A stretch of DNA of 64,000 nucleotides from Paracyclopina nana (GCA_019096065.1 JAGUCH010000002.1:17186501-17250500), one strand, 5' to 3'. Positions 11,575 to 23,442 are shown, numbered from the stretch's first letter. Numbers and translations are program-made. Notes: generated from the letters alone by a model not told the origin.

Positions 11575-12330
11575 CCCTCAGTGAAGCTTGTTCGCTTTAT
11601 CGACATTAAGGTTATGTCGCTATGTCACATTTAATGCCTTGACGCCCAAGTGAAATCGAAAGCACCAATTGGCAGTTTCACCTTCGATTTTTTTACATTG
11701 GTGGTAAGGCAGTTGATGTTACACAACGACATAAACTCAACATGGGTAAAACAAAGGAGTGCGAACATGTTACAATAACTATCGTCATACAACAAATATG
11801 CGAGGATGCCCAACTGGCAAGTCTGAGCAAATACACATCTTCATAACCCTCAGTGAAGCTTGTTCGCTTTATCGACATTGAGGTTATGTCGCTATGTCAC
11901 ATTTAATGCCTTGACGCCCAAGTGAAATCGAAAGCACCAATTGGCAGTTTCACCTTCGATTTATTTACATTGGTGGTAAGGCAGTTGATGTTACACAACG
12001 ACATAAACTCAACATGGGTAAAACAAAGGAGTGCGAACATGTTACAATAACTATCGTCATACAACAAATATGCGAGGATGCCCAACTGGCAAGTCTGAGC
12101 AAATACACATCTTCATAACCCTCAGTGAAGCTTGTTCGCTTTATCGACATTGAGGTTATGTCGCTATGTCACATTTAATGCCTTGACGCCAAAGTGAAAT
12201 CGAAAGCACCAATTGGCAGTTTCACCTTCGATTTATTTACATAGGTGGTAAGGCAGTTGATGTTACACAACGACATAAACTCAACATGGGTAAAACAAAG
12301 GAGTGCGAACACGTTACAATAACTATCAGA
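11510..12330. repeat. 272-bp tandem repeat, three copies
   Basis: Units start near 11530, 11802 and 12074 and are nearly identical. Each joins a short open-frame tail (CAACAAATATGCGAGGATGC) to internal sequence of the CCCAACC MITE family (GGCAGTTGATGTTACACAACG). A MITE end follows at about 12520-12543. Confidence 0.9.
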
Positions 12331-12543
12331 ACACTTTTTTTTTAAATACGATGCTTTGGGGATGTTCAGTTATTTTTATGAATGACATAGGTAAAACACC
12401 GACGTTTTGCCTTTGACTTGTTTTACATTGGCGTTAAGCCAGTTCAAGACACTTAACGACATTAACTAAACGTTGATGGAAACGAATGAGTTTTAATGTG
12501 TAACAATCACTTTCAGACAAGTTGGGAAAATTTCCGGTTGGGA

Positions 12544-13794
12544 AGGGATTCATCTGTGATATGTTGGCAGCAGCTAGGAGAAAAGTCATGAGCCAATATA
12601 CTATAGAGAGTATAGAGGCTTTGACAAACATTAGTCAGCATGGCAATGTTTGCCTTTCACTTCAGCAAAGAGATTTGTTTCTCTTTCCCACTGCTGCAAT
12701 CGATGATCTCTTACTCACACTGCACTGGGAAAATCATCACAAATTGCACTTTTTCCTATTTATAGTGCATTATTGCAATTTTAACCAACTTTTTAAACTC
12801 TAGTGGTACTATTTTCTTAACTAAATAATGGTGGGTGAAAAAACAAAATTGTCTATGTAATTTTTTTCTGCTTTGTTTTTCACTCTAAAGCTAAATAACA
12901 AAAAATAGCTTTTCATGACAAACTGGTTAAGATGCATAAATAATAAAGTTTTTGGAAAGTTGATTTGAATTTTTCAGCTATGATTTTAAAGCAAAGTATT
13001 TGAAAAACACTTTTTTGAAAAAGTCTAGGTTGAAAAATACTTGAAAATGCTATTTAGGCTTTTTGGCTAATTAAATGAAAATACCAAAGCTAAAGAGATT
13101 TTTTTTCTTCTGCAAATTAGTTCTAATCAGAGCAAAAAGTCCGAATATCAGTCTTTCTTTATCCCCGAAAGCACAAAAAACATCAGGCATAAAAAACCTA
13201 ATCGCATTTGGTATCTTCAACAAAGAATTAAAAAAAGTCGCATTAAATAGTCAGTCAAGATCCACCAAAAATTAAATTAGAGAAAAAAGGCCAAATAATA
13301 CTAGAATACCTTTCTAGGCATACATGAGCATTATTAGTATTTTAGAAAAATTCCTGCAAATGTAACAATAAAGTTGGTATTTGCACACCAAAGCTAAGTA
13401 AGCTTTTAAAAATAAGTGCTAAATAGATTATTTGAGCCTAACTTTGTTGATAAAGACTTTAGCAATGAGCATTATTTAAAAAAAACCGTAAATAAAAGTT
13501 CTTTTCATTTTTGAAGCCTTAATGTGGTGTTCATCTACGTCATCTTTTCCAGCCTCTTTGTGATGAGCTCTATCTTTCTCAAAAAGCTCTCTTTTTCACT
13601 CTGCTTGGTGAGATTTTGACCAATAATTGTATCTAATTTAAGAACAAGCTTCAAAAAAGTGTTTATCTTGTTAAATTTAAAAAAAGTTGTAATACAGTGA
13701 TTATTTTATTTAATCTAAAAAAGTTATAGTTAAGTTATATTAAATAAATATTAGAAAAAGTAGCATGAAAAATCAAATCAGGCCTTCTAATTTA
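12544..13794. other. AT-rich region with no recognisable gene
   Basis: Only short open frames without conserved motifs are seen, plus A/T homopolymer runs. Nothing supports a gene or a defined element here. Confidence 0.6.
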
Positions 13795-14147
13795 ATATTT
13801 TCGCTAGATGGCGCTTTTTGAGCAAGTATCTTTGGAAAAACTGTCACTTGAGAAGCTTTTCACATGATTACGAGCGGCAATTTGATCGGCGGATCTAGGC
13901 TATAAAAATCCGCATTCAACAATGAAAAGCTTGAAAATTTGCGAAAGACACATATCCTTTTATGGCTTGAAAGGGGCAGTTACGTACATAGATGATGCCA
14001 TGATACTGAAGTTTTCGGCACAAGTGCTTGAAAAGCCGAGCAATTGCCAATTATCAGCCATCTATGAAGCAAAGCCATGGCAAATGTACTTGCTCAAGTT
14101 GTCGGGCTAGATGGCGCTGCGAATCTATTTTCTTGACGCCTTTGTCT
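13795..14147 (+). mobile_element. TAAGCC-family MITE, 5'-truncated
   Basis: It starts at TTTCGCTAGATGGCGCTTTTTG, lacking the TAAGCCAGTGG tip, and runs to GCTAGATGGCGCTGCGAATC and GACGCCTTTG. It has the internal GAGCAAGTA/TACTTGCTC pair. Confidence 0.7.
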
Positions 14148-14154
14148 TATTAGC

Positions 14155-14580
14155 TGAAAGAGTTATTTTTGCTCAACTTGTAAATCAATATTGCTCCAAG
14201 AGTAAAGGTAAATAATATATATTCTAAAGTGTGTTAAGTTATGGAGGAGATGGCTGTCTGGTGCTCAGGCTTGACGAATGCAACGAAATCAAGCACATCT
14301 TTCTTGGTCAAGATGGCGGCTGACAAGAAAGCCTTCAACTGCTCGGCCAACGGAGCCACATCACCTTTCTCCTTATAAGTCCTGATGCAGGCAATCAGTG
14401 CCTTCAGCTTGTCCAGCCTCTCCTTGAGGCCCAACACGAACTGTTGAATGTCAGTTTTCGGAACTGGTGCACTTACTCCATTATTAGCATCCACCGAGGC
14501 TGAAGATGATGACCTGGCCTTGATGACAATTTTCTTCCGCTTGGCCGGAGGCTGCTGGGCATTCGGCACCGGACTCCTTT
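14155..14580 (-). pseudogene. Downstream copy of the RTEL1 3' end
   Basis: This closely matches 14610-15035 of RTEL1: the 3' flank, stop codon and last ~110 codons (KDVLDFVAFVKPEHQTAISS is readable in both). It breaks at about 14577, where the copy diverges. It has a six-base in-frame loss (LDKLKAL for LDKDKLRAL) and few substitutions, so it is recent. It lacks helicase sequence and cannot make RTEL1. Confidence 0.9.
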
Positions 14581-14690
14581 TGCTATTTGCTTTACACTAT
14601 CTACTTATTAACTGAAAAGTTATTTTTGCTCAACTTATAAATCAATATTGCTCCAAGAGTAAAGGTAAATAATATATATTCTAAAGTGTG

Positions 14691-17600
14691 TTAAGCTATG
14701 GAGGAGATGGCTGTCTGGTGCTCAGGCTTGACGAATGCAACGAAATCAAGCACGTCTTTCTTGGCCAAGATGGCGGCTGACAAGAAAGCCTTCAACTGCT
14801 CGGCCAACGGAGCCACGTCACCTTTCTCCTTATAAGTCCTGATGCAGGCAATCAGTGCCCTCAGCTTGTCCTTGTCCAGCCTCTCCTTGAGGCCCAACAC
14901 GAACTGTTGAATGTCAGTTTTCGGAACCGGTGCACTTACTCCACTATTAGCATCCACCGAGGCTGAAGATGATGATCTGGCTTTGATGACAATTTTCTTC
15001 CGCTTGGCCGGAGGCTGCTGGGCATTCGGCACCGGCCTCCTTTTGAGGTCAGCCAGTCCGGATCTCTGGCCAAGCAGCATTATAGGCTTATCAACAGCAA
15101 CAGCTGGCAGATGGTGATGCCTGGCAAAAAAGGCCTCCAGGCTCCGGACGGAGGCCTTGAAGTTGTTGAAAATCTTGGCCTTTGGCAGCCAAGAGGACAA
15201 CTTGGCCGCGCTGGCCTCGGCCCCGAAGCGCTTGTCCAGGAGGAGGACGGCCCCGAAATCGTCCTTGTGCCGGATGACCCTGCCGATGGCCTGATTGATG
15301 GCCCTGAAGGCCTCCAGATTGTACCACTCCGCTCCGCTCAAGCTCTTCTTGCAGCCGTCCATGAACTTCCGCTTGAGCTTGACCTTGGGGTCGAAGACGC
15401 TCGGGTATGGAATGCCCGTGATGACCACGGCGCGGGCGTCCGCGTCTGCAAAGTCGATGCCCTCGGATACCTTGCCGCGGCAGACTGCCATGAAGCAGGC
15501 GCCGCTGCCAAGCCGAACCTTGGCCCGAAACTCGGCCACCATTCGGGCCAAGCTGGCCCGGTCCTTGGGCTCGACAAAGCACTGCTTCCAAGCGTTGATC
15601 CTCTCCCAAATCCCGACCTGCTTCCAGTTGGCCAGACAAGTGTCCATCCAGGCGTAGGAGGCGAAGAAGACCAGGAGCCCGTCGGGCACGATCCGGGCCA
15701 GCTCGGCCAGGGATTGGCCGAGAGAGGCCAAGTATTTGGGGTTGCCGCGGCTCTGGAATGTCGAGATGAGCTCCTGGCCATCCGGACCCTGGCCAATGAC
15801 CTGGTAGTTGATCTGAGACTCCGCCTGGATCACGTGCGAGTTTTGCAGCCGGATGGGAAAGTCGGCCGACAACTCGGCCGCGAACGAGTCCATCGGCTTG
15901 AGCGTGCCACTCGTGAGGATCAGCGTCCGGATGTTGCAGCGCACAAGTGACTCGAGCGAGAAGCCCGGATGGAAGCACCAGAGGTGGTAATTAATGTCCT
16001 TGGTGAACTTGTCGTACTTGCTTGAGACTTCCGAGATGTGGAAGCTGTAGGAGAGGTCTGTTCAAATCCGGATCCGAGAAAATTTCTACTGGTTAAGTCC
16101 GAACTGCTGTAGTCCGAACTGTTATAATCCGACCTGTTATCATCCGAACTGTTGTAATCCGAACTGTTGTAATCCGAACTGTTGTAATCCGAACTGTTTT
16201 AATCCAAACTGTTTTAATCCAAACTGTTTTAATTTGAACTGTTTAAGTCCGAACTGTTGTAGTCCGAACTGTTGTTGTCCGAACTGTTATAATCCGAACT
16301 GTTATAATCCGAACTGTTATAATCCGAATTGTTATAATCCGAACTGTTATAATCCGAACTGTAATAATCTGAACTGTTACAATCCGAACTGTTGTAGTCC
16401 GAACTGTTATAATCCGAACTGTTATAATCCGAACTGTTATAATCCGAACTGTTATAATCCGAACTGTAATAATCTGAACTGTAATAATCTGAACTGTTAT
16501 AATCCGAACTGTAATAATTTGAACTGTTACAATCCGAACTGTTACAATCCGAACTGTAGTAGTCCGAACTGTTATAATCCAAACTGTTAAAATCCGAACT
16601 GTAATAATCTGAACTGTAATAATCTGAACTGTTATAAACCGAACTGTAATAATCCGAACTGCTATAAACCGAACTGTTGTAGTCCGAACTGTTATAATCC
16701 GAACTGTTGTAGTCCGAACTGCTATAATCCCAACTGTTGAAATTAGATTTGTTAAATTCGATATATCAAAATCAGCACAGTTTAAATCCAATCTGTTAAA
16801 TCCTAATTGTAATATTCCAATCTGTTACAAACCGTACTGTTAAAATATGTACTCTTTAAATGTTAAATTTATGTACTGATAAATTCTGTACTGTAAAAAT
16901 CTGAACTATTAAAAACTGAATTGTTAAAATCCGCACTGTTAAAAATCATTGAATAGACATTTTTATAGATTGATTCATTGGTATAAGACAAAGGCATTAT
17001 ATCAGTAATTTGCAGCGCCATCTAACCCGGAAAACTTGGGCAAGTAGATTTGACTTGGCTGCGCTGCATAGATAATAAAAAATTGGCATTAGTTTGGCTT
17101 TTGGAGCACTTGTGCCAAAAACGGGAATACTGTAAAAAGTCCGCAATGTCAAAAGTCCTTATATATAAAATCCTCATGTAAAAAGTCCTAATATATGAAG
17201 TCCTAATGTAAAAAGTCCTGATGTTTAACAGGTTTTGTCAAAATGTTTAAGCCAATGCAATGCAAGGTTACAAAATAGGCAGCTATGTAAAAAAGAAACG
17301 TATGTAGCTTTTAATTACAGTACAGTTTTAAATAAGCCATTGGAGGGACAAACTTTATCGCTAGATGGCGCTTTTTGGTCAAGTATATTTGGAAAAACTG
17401 TCAAGCGAAAAACTTGTCCCGTGATTACGATCTGAAGTTTGATTGGCTGATCAGAGGAGCCAGGCTAGAAAAAATTTGTTTCAACAATGAAAGGCTTGGA
17501 AATTTGGGTGAGACGCATAATGTTTTATAGCTTGAAAGGGTGCCATTTTATCTGTAGATTATGTCATATTAAGTTTTTGGAATTAGTGCACCAAAAGCCA

Positions 17601-20600
17601 AAAAATAGCCCATTTGTGATCGCCTATGTTGTGCAGCCATGTCAAATGTACTTGCTCAAGTTTCCTTGCTAGATGGCGCTGCGAATCTAGCAACTTTAAG
17701 CCCTGCGTAGGGCAATACATGTACCTTTTGCTTTCATAGTGTCGGTCATTTTGCAACTGTCACAAATGAAAATTCAGCTCATCTAGTTGAAGCTTGCCAG
17801 AGATATCATAAAAATACTAAGAACGCTCATAGACAGGTCCCCTTAAGAGTCGTTTTTCGAAAATAAGTCATTAATAGAAATTGTAGCCCTAGCAAAATTA
17901 GGCTCTCTTGCAAAAATTCAGATCATTTAGTTGACTGGGAGGGGAGACAAATGGAAGTCTGTCATTTGGTGGGAAATCAAAAAGTACCGCTAAAAACATG
18001 ATGCGCAATGAGGAGACGGATGCACATGCTCAATTTCAGGCTTCTTGCTCAACATGTGAACCCGGGGCTCCTTAATAGCCCAAATGGTCTCAAAGTTTAC
18101 ATCCCCTGTTGAAAAACATCAGTTCCACTTCTTTAATTGGTGTCATGCAGTTCGAAAGTCCCCGCCAAAATGAAGACATCTAATTTTTTTGATTTCATAG
18201 TTATCATCCGAATTTATACTGGTCGGAAATTCAATTATCGGATTTTTGCTGAGCGGGTTTTAACAGGCGAGCCCTGACCAAGTTTTGAGTCATTGATTGA
18301 TAATCTACCTCATTGATTAGTGCTTGAGCTTCTGGATATATTGTGTCATAGCGATCATCCGAATTTATACTGATCGGATTTTCAATTATCCTATTTTTTC
18401 TGAGCGGATTTTAACAGGTCAAACTAAGTTTGGAGTCATTGATTTGCTTGAGCTTCTAGATATATCATGTCATAGTGATCATCCGAATTTATGCTGGTCG
18501 GATTTTCAATAATCGGATTTTTGCTGAGCGGGTTTTTACAGGCAAGCCCAGACCAAGTTTTGAGTCATTGATTGATAATCTACCCAAATGGTAAGTGCTT
18601 AAGCTTCTAGATATATCATGTCTTAGTGATCATCCGAATTTAAACAGATCGGATTTTCAATTATCGTATTTTTGCTGAGCGGATTTTAACAGGTGAGCCT
18701 TGAACAGTTTTGAGTCATTGATTGTTAATCTAGATAAATTATTTGTGCTTGTTCCTCTAGATCTATACTATATCATCCTATAGTGTTCATACCAATTTTA
18801 CTGATAGGATTTTCAATTAACGGATTTTTGCTGATGTTAACGGCGCGTGGGGTTTAGGGGAGGCTCGGATTTGAACAGATTTACCGGTAGAAAGACTTCA
18901 TTTTCTCAGTCGTGTTCGCCTGGCTCGCGTCCATGAAGAGCAAGTCGACCAGCTCGGCCATGGCTGAGAGGCCTTTGCCCTTGTTGCTCCCGCCAGAGAG
19001 GTTCAAGACCGAGAGTGAGTCAAGGATGTTGGCAATGGCGGTGGTGAGGAGGACTGCGTTTTGGGCAGTCACTCCGCAACGCTCAAACATCTTGATCACC
19101 TCCTCGCCAGTGTAGTCGGCCTCCGATTTCATGGTCTTCTTGAACTCCACCAGATCCTTCTCCAGCTTGGACAGCACGTCCTTCACGGAGTACACTTGTG
19201 AGGTGTCCAGGTTGGGCATCGATGACAGCATCTCCGAATACGTTTCCGTGTCGTCATTGGCCTTTCACAATGTGATCCAGTGAGCTGCCTATCCCAAAGT
19301 CAATTGACCATCCCCAAACATTCATATTTCAACCAAGTCCTTCACCCTAAGATTCCAATGGAGTTTAGGGTATGATCATTTGTTGGCGATACCCGCACTA
19401 TAAAGTTGAAAATAATATACTTTCCGTCATCGTCTTTGCTGAAGCTATCTCTAATTAATTTATCTAACTTTTCTTTAGTTTGGAATGTTAAGTCACTTAA
19501 ATAACATTTAATGCTATAAATATGAAATTAGTTACAATTTACGCAACAAAACTTTCATAAAAAAATTAGAAGAAAGTATAGCCTACAAGTGATTATACCC
19601 ACTGCACCATTGGAATTCTAGGGTTACGAGCTTTCAGAAAATATGTGCGTTTGGGGATGGTCATTTGAATTTGGGTTAGGCAGCCTGCTGGATCACTGAA
19701 CCTTGAGAGTGAAGTCGAGGACAAAGTCCAGCTCGGAGAGTGCAAGAGCAATCTCCTTGGCAGAGAAGCTGGCCGATGAGGAGTCTTCGAAGATCCGGAG
19801 CACGTTGTGCGCCTCGTCGACAATGACCACGCACTCCTCCAGATTGATGGCGAGAGACTTGCGGATCCTCGGATCGACCAAGTAGTTGTAGGGCAAGAAG
19901 ATCAAGTCCGCCTTGGCTGCCAGGTCTCTGGAGATGTAGTAGGGGCAGAGCTTGCGCTTTTGCCCGTGCTTCTTCAGGGACTCGATGTCACCAATGCCGG
20001 ACTCTGGCTGCGTGTCAGCCGCCCTCTCGAGGTTGTTGAAGTAGGCGCAAGCCTTGGCCTTGCGCTTGACCTTGCACATTTGATTTTTGTCCTGAAAAGT
20101 GGCCAGGGCCTCGTTGATGCACAGCTGGTCTCGCGAGGCCAGGATCACGGATGACACGTAGTTGTAGGGGCACCTTCGAAACTCCTCGATGACTTGAGCA
20201 AGTTGACTGTGAGTCCTTGACGCATACACGATTCGACATTTGACGGGGAGGCTTCGATTTAGTGCATCACCTTCACAAAAAAGGAGATATTTATTTAGCT
20301 AACAAGAAACCAGAAATTTTACCAAGTTTTCAGATCGTCCAAAACTCATTAGTTTGACTTTCTGGTTGTTTGATTACCTGATTGCAAACTTTCACCACGT
20401 AATAAGGCTTTGATGTCAGCATCTGGAACGGCACATTGGTTAACCAATGAGTTGGCAGCTTTGTGCTTTTCAAGCCAGGCCAAGGATGAGCAAAGTAAGG
20501 ACAGAGTTTTGCCGGTGCCCGTCGGCGACTCCAAAAGCCCGAATTTCTTCTCCTCCAGACAGGCAATGACTTTTTCCATGTACAGAGACTGCGCTGGGTA

Positions 20601-20651
20601 CGGCTCATACGGGAATTTAACCACATGATCTTTGATGGCAACTTCATGCAT
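14691..20651 (-). CDS. RTEL1: RTEL1 family DNA helicase
   Basis: Exons are 20651-20378, 20270-19702, 19261-18885 and 16044-14691; phases close to 857 residues. RTEL1 is a nuclear Fe-S superfamily-2 helicase that dismantles D-loops and telomeric t-loops. Walker A is SPTGTGKT in exon 1. Exon 2 has YASRTHSQL, the Fe-S cysteines and the DEAH box (VIVDEAHNV). Exon 4 has LILTSGTL, VCRGKVSEGIDF and the motif VI region QAIGRVIRH. The tail (about residues 790-850) resembles a harmonin-N-like domain of RTEL1. It is shorter than human RTEL1 (about 1200 or more), with one such domain and no RING-like end. Intron 1 (107 bp) holds a MITE remnant; introns 2 and 3 are filled by TIR elements. The start lies 309 bp from the divergent POLR1E start. 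Confidence 0.93.
16080..16745. repeat. 15-bp minisatellite
   Basis: More than 40 copies of CTGTTATAATCCGAA with variants (GTAGTCC, AATAATC). It stays open in two frames only because the unit is a multiple of three. More degenerate units continue to about 16935. Confidence 0.95.
17333..17706 (+). mobile_element. TAAGCC-family MITE (RTEL1 intron 3)
   Basis: Nearly complete copy: ATAAGCCATTGGAGGGACAA at the left, GCTAGATGGCGCTGCGAATC at the right. It is nested in the larger intron element. Confidence 0.8.
18190..18845. repeat. ~150-bp tandem repeat, about five units
   Basis: The landmark ATCCGAATTTATACTG recurs at about 18205, 18357, 18485 and 18637, and degenerate near 18788, followed each time by TTTTGCTGAGCGG and TTTTAACAGG. 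Spacing is about 125-154 bp. Confidence 0.85.
19262..19701. mobile_element. TIR element coextensive with RTEL1 intron 2
   Basis: The whole 440-bp intron is one element. About 120 bp at each end are inverted copies; shared blocks include TGATCCAG, GCTGCCTA, TGACCATCCCCAAAC and GATTCCAATGG. The inverted repeats reach the splice junctions: GTTCAGTGATCC at the donor side, GGATCACATTGTGAAAG at the acceptor side. AAGG occurs at both boundaries and could be a short target duplication. The centre (about 19375-19590) has no coding sequence. Confidence 0.8.
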
Positions 20652-20960
20652 GATTTTGTTTTTGACTACTTGGCTTTTCGCGACTTTTTCGCGGTTTGTT
20701 TATTTTCTGCTACTTATGTAGTCAGCGTTACCAGACCTTTGAAAATTATTGTAGCATGGAAATGGCTCTATTTCGAAATCATCACTTTTCAATTGCAGGA
20801 ATGGGATTCGAACTCGTGACTAGATGAAAAATGCACTATTTATACCGTCTAACAAAAGATAGTTTCGAGGTTGAGTGATCTGTCATCATCAATTTGCGCA
20901 TTGTTGCAGTTCAAAACAAAAACAAAAACAAACAACGTGTGTGCGTCAACGCGAAATAAA
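20652..20960. promoter_or_regulatory. Divergent intergenic region RTEL1 / POLR1E
   Basis: Only 309 bp separate the two oppositely oriented start codons, so they probably share a bidirectional promoter. No clear TATA box is seen. A segment around 20795-20850 has a tRNA-like B box in reverse (GGGATTCGAACTC), perhaps a small SINE relic. Confidence 0.5.
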
Positions 20961-23442
20961 ATGGGCAAGAGCAAAAGGGTGAAGATTGCCGGCATCAAAT
21001 CAAATGCTGGAAAGCTGTGTCCATTGCTTGGTAATTTCAGCTCATCGCATTCTGGTTCAGTTTAAGGTCTTCATTCCTTTGTTTGCAGTGAACTTTGAGC
21101 ACGGTCAAGTTGATCCGGAAGCCTTTGAGCAGTTCAAGGCCAAGATCAAAATTGGCCTTCCCGAGGTTGACAAGCATGACAGGGAAGGCAAGGAGAATTC
21201 GGAGGACGAGGGAAATGATGACGGTCCTCTGTTGAAGGTCCGTGTCAAGTCGGATCACTTGTCTTACTCAAGCACCTCAAAGAACCTTCTCGGTACTATA
21301 AGCCATAGGCGTAAAGAAAATAGATTCGCAGCGCCATCTAGCCCGACAACTTGAGCAAGTACATTTGCCATGGCTTTGCTTCATAGATGGCTGATAATTG
21401 GCAATTGCTCGGCTTTTCGAGCACTTGTGCCGAAAACTTCAGTATTATGGCATAATCTATGAACGTAACGGCCCCCTTTCAAGCCATGAAAGGATATCCG
21501 TCTTCAGCAAATTTTCAAGCTTATCATTGTTGAAAGCGGATTTTTATAACCTGTATCCGCCGATCAAATTGCCACTTGTAATTATGGCGCAAGTTTCACA
21601 AGTGTCAGTTTTTCCAAAGATACTTGCTCAAAAAGCGCCGTCTGTCGAAAAAGTTTGTTCCTCCATTGGCTTATTGAAAATCATTACGTATAAAAAGTAT
21701 TTCTTATTGGTCGCAGGAGTGAGGCATGATCCGTATTACAATCAGTATATTGGGCTTCGCAACAAGAAGGATGGAAGCATGAAGTTGTACCAAATTAGCT
21801 CTGTCACAGTGGGAGCAAAGCCCAAATTTCCACCCACCAAAAACCCACTTTTGCTCGAGGCTCGTCTCAATGATGATGACAATGACGAGGCTGCCGAAAA
21901 GGCCAAGAGGAAGAAGCACTTGGTGCAGGAATTTGGCCAGACCAAAGGCAGGCGAATGTATGAGCAGGCCGACCGAATGCAGGTGGACGGGGACAAGTTG
22001 AAGGAGAAGCTGTCGAAGGCTGCCGAAAAGGTCACTGAGGAGTCCATAGCCTTGCCAAATCAGCATAAACCAGTTGCTCTCACTCCCCCTTGCAATAGGT
22101 ACATAAAGATTGCCATTTTGACTATTTCTTGTCACCGAACCAACTAAAAATTCTGAGCCCTCAAATGACAGGCTAACCTTGAGTGAAACTCATATGTTTC
22201 TTCAACATAGAGTTCATGCCATTATGTAACATTAACTATCTTGCCACCTAAGTTAAATCAATAACACTATTTGGCCATGTCACCTTTGATTTTTTTACAT
22301 ATGTGCTAAGGCGGTTATTGTTACGTAACAACTTTACTCAACCTGGGTAAAACAAAGGTGTGCTAACACTTTATAATAACTTTTGGAAAACCTGGGAAAA
22401 TTATGAGTCTTCGTAAGCCAAAATAACCCTCAAGCAGTGAAACTTTTACGCTTCATCAACATAAAGTTTATGTCATATTATTACATGAACTACCTAGCCA
22501 CCTAAGTAGAATCAGTGACATTAATTTTCTGCGTCACCTTTGATTTTTTTTTATTGGCAGCAAGGCAGTTAATGTTACGCAACGACATAATCTCAACCTG
22601 GGTAAAAAGAATCAGTCCTAACTCGTTACAACAACTTTCAGAAAACTTGGGAAAATTTCTTATTGGGTCCATTTTGTAGTATCATTCAAATTATTATTTG
22701 TTTTCAGGGATGCTACTAGTATACATGATGTGTACAAGATATCAGACATGCTAAGTGACCACGAGATGGAAAAGTTGTGCCAAGCCAGCCGTGCTTTCGC
22801 TGAGGAATTCAGCACAGTTGAAGCTGTCCAGGAAGGCATCAAGGCCAGGAAGTTTTCCGAGCTGCTGGGCCTCACTTTGCAGCGCTATGTCACCGATCTT
22901 TCCCAGGAAGACAACTTGTCCATTGCCATGTACATGGAGGGCATTGTCAAGTTCTTGAACATGCGAAGCAATGATTTTGCCAAGGGGCCCAAATTCCTGC
23001 CTGAATTCATCCCAATGAGCATTCGGCAGAAAATATTCACAGTGTTCACCGATGAGACGTAACCATAATTAATTAATGAGCATTACTATTAATGATGTTG
23101 ATTGCAATTTTCAACCTTTGCAGGAGAATCAGTCCCGAGTCGAGGGACAGGGCTGCCTGCTACATTTTGGTGTTGGCCTTGCTCGTGAACGGATTCAGCC
23201 TTGATTTTAGCGTTTTGTCAGCGTCCATCAAGTCTGTAAAAGTGCCACAGTGCGTATCAATTCCTTCATGGGAGTATTTTAAATCTAAATATTATTATTA
23301 TTCGCTTTTCAGGCTCAAGAAGCTGGCCAACTTGATTGGTGCCAATTTCGGCACTGATGCCCTCACGAAGCGAGGATTCATCACGTTGAGGCTGCCTCTG
23401 TCCAACTTTGACCCCAACAAAGTTGCAAGACGGAGAAAGTGA
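20961..23442 (+). CDS. POLR1E: RNA polymerase I subunit RPA49/PAF53
   Basis: Exons are 20961-21030, 21089-21292, 21717-22098, 22708-23058, 23124-23249 and 23313-23442; phases close to 420 residues, near the human length. RPA49 forms a nucleolar heterodimer with RPA34 on RNA polymerase I and helps initiation and elongation at rDNA. The N-terminal dimerisation part includes VRHDPYYNQYIGLRNKK and LYQISSVTVG. The C-terminal tandem winged-helix part includes IHDVYKISDML, a helix-rich stretch, and ACYILVLALLVNGFSLD, then a basic tail ARRRK. Introns 1, 4 and 5 are 58-65 bp; introns 2 and 3 are enlarged by a TAAGCC-family MITE and a CCCAACC-family element. A poly(A) signal AATAAA lies at 23443-23448, directly after the stop. 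Confidence 0.9.
21298..21676 (-). mobile_element. TAAGCC-family MITE filling POLR1E intron 2
   Basis: It begins five bases after the exon end (GTACTATAAGCCATAGGCGT) and ends at CCATTGGCTTA, leaving about 40 bp to the acceptor. The intron (21293-21716) is therefore almost wholly the element. Confidence 0.8.
22137..22672. mobile_element. CCCAACC-family element in POLR1E intron 3
   Basis: Degenerate ends ACCAACTAAAAATTCTGAGC and GAAAATTTCTTATTGGGT. Two internal copies of the GGCAGTTAATGTTACGCAACG-type core lie about 250 bp apart. It fills most of the 609-bp intron. Confidence 0.6.

Larger units (their letters stand above)
16058..18877. mobile_element. TIR element occupying RTEL1 intron 3
   Basis: Inverted ends CTGTTCAAATCCGGATCCGAG (16058 on) and CTCGGATTTGAACAG (to 18877) lie inside intron 3 (16045-18884), 13 bp and 7 bp from its two splice sites. 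The left arm is a 15-bp minisatellite whose unit resembles the terminal 15-mer; the right arm holds ~150-bp repeats containing the inverse CGGATTTTAACAGG. It is foldback-like, with a TAAGCC-family MITE nested at 17333-17706. No transposase is seen. Confidence 0.65.

Noticed and set aside
15091-15978. Large open frames antisense to or out of frame with RTEL1 exon 4
   Set aside because: GC-rich shadow frames; the RTEL1 frame has all helicase motifs and matching phase.
16040-16060. RTEL1 exon 4 acceptor at GAACAG (16057)
   Set aside because: It would put the exon out of phase; the downstream acceptor in CTCTCCTACAG restores the frame and the RTEL1 match (FYR-FHISE).
16229-16791. Long open frames encoding repeated YNSSD, NPNCY or IITVR pentapeptides
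   Set aside because: They are the translation of a 15-bp minisatellite, open in several frames because the unit is a multiple of three; it lies in an RTEL1 intron.
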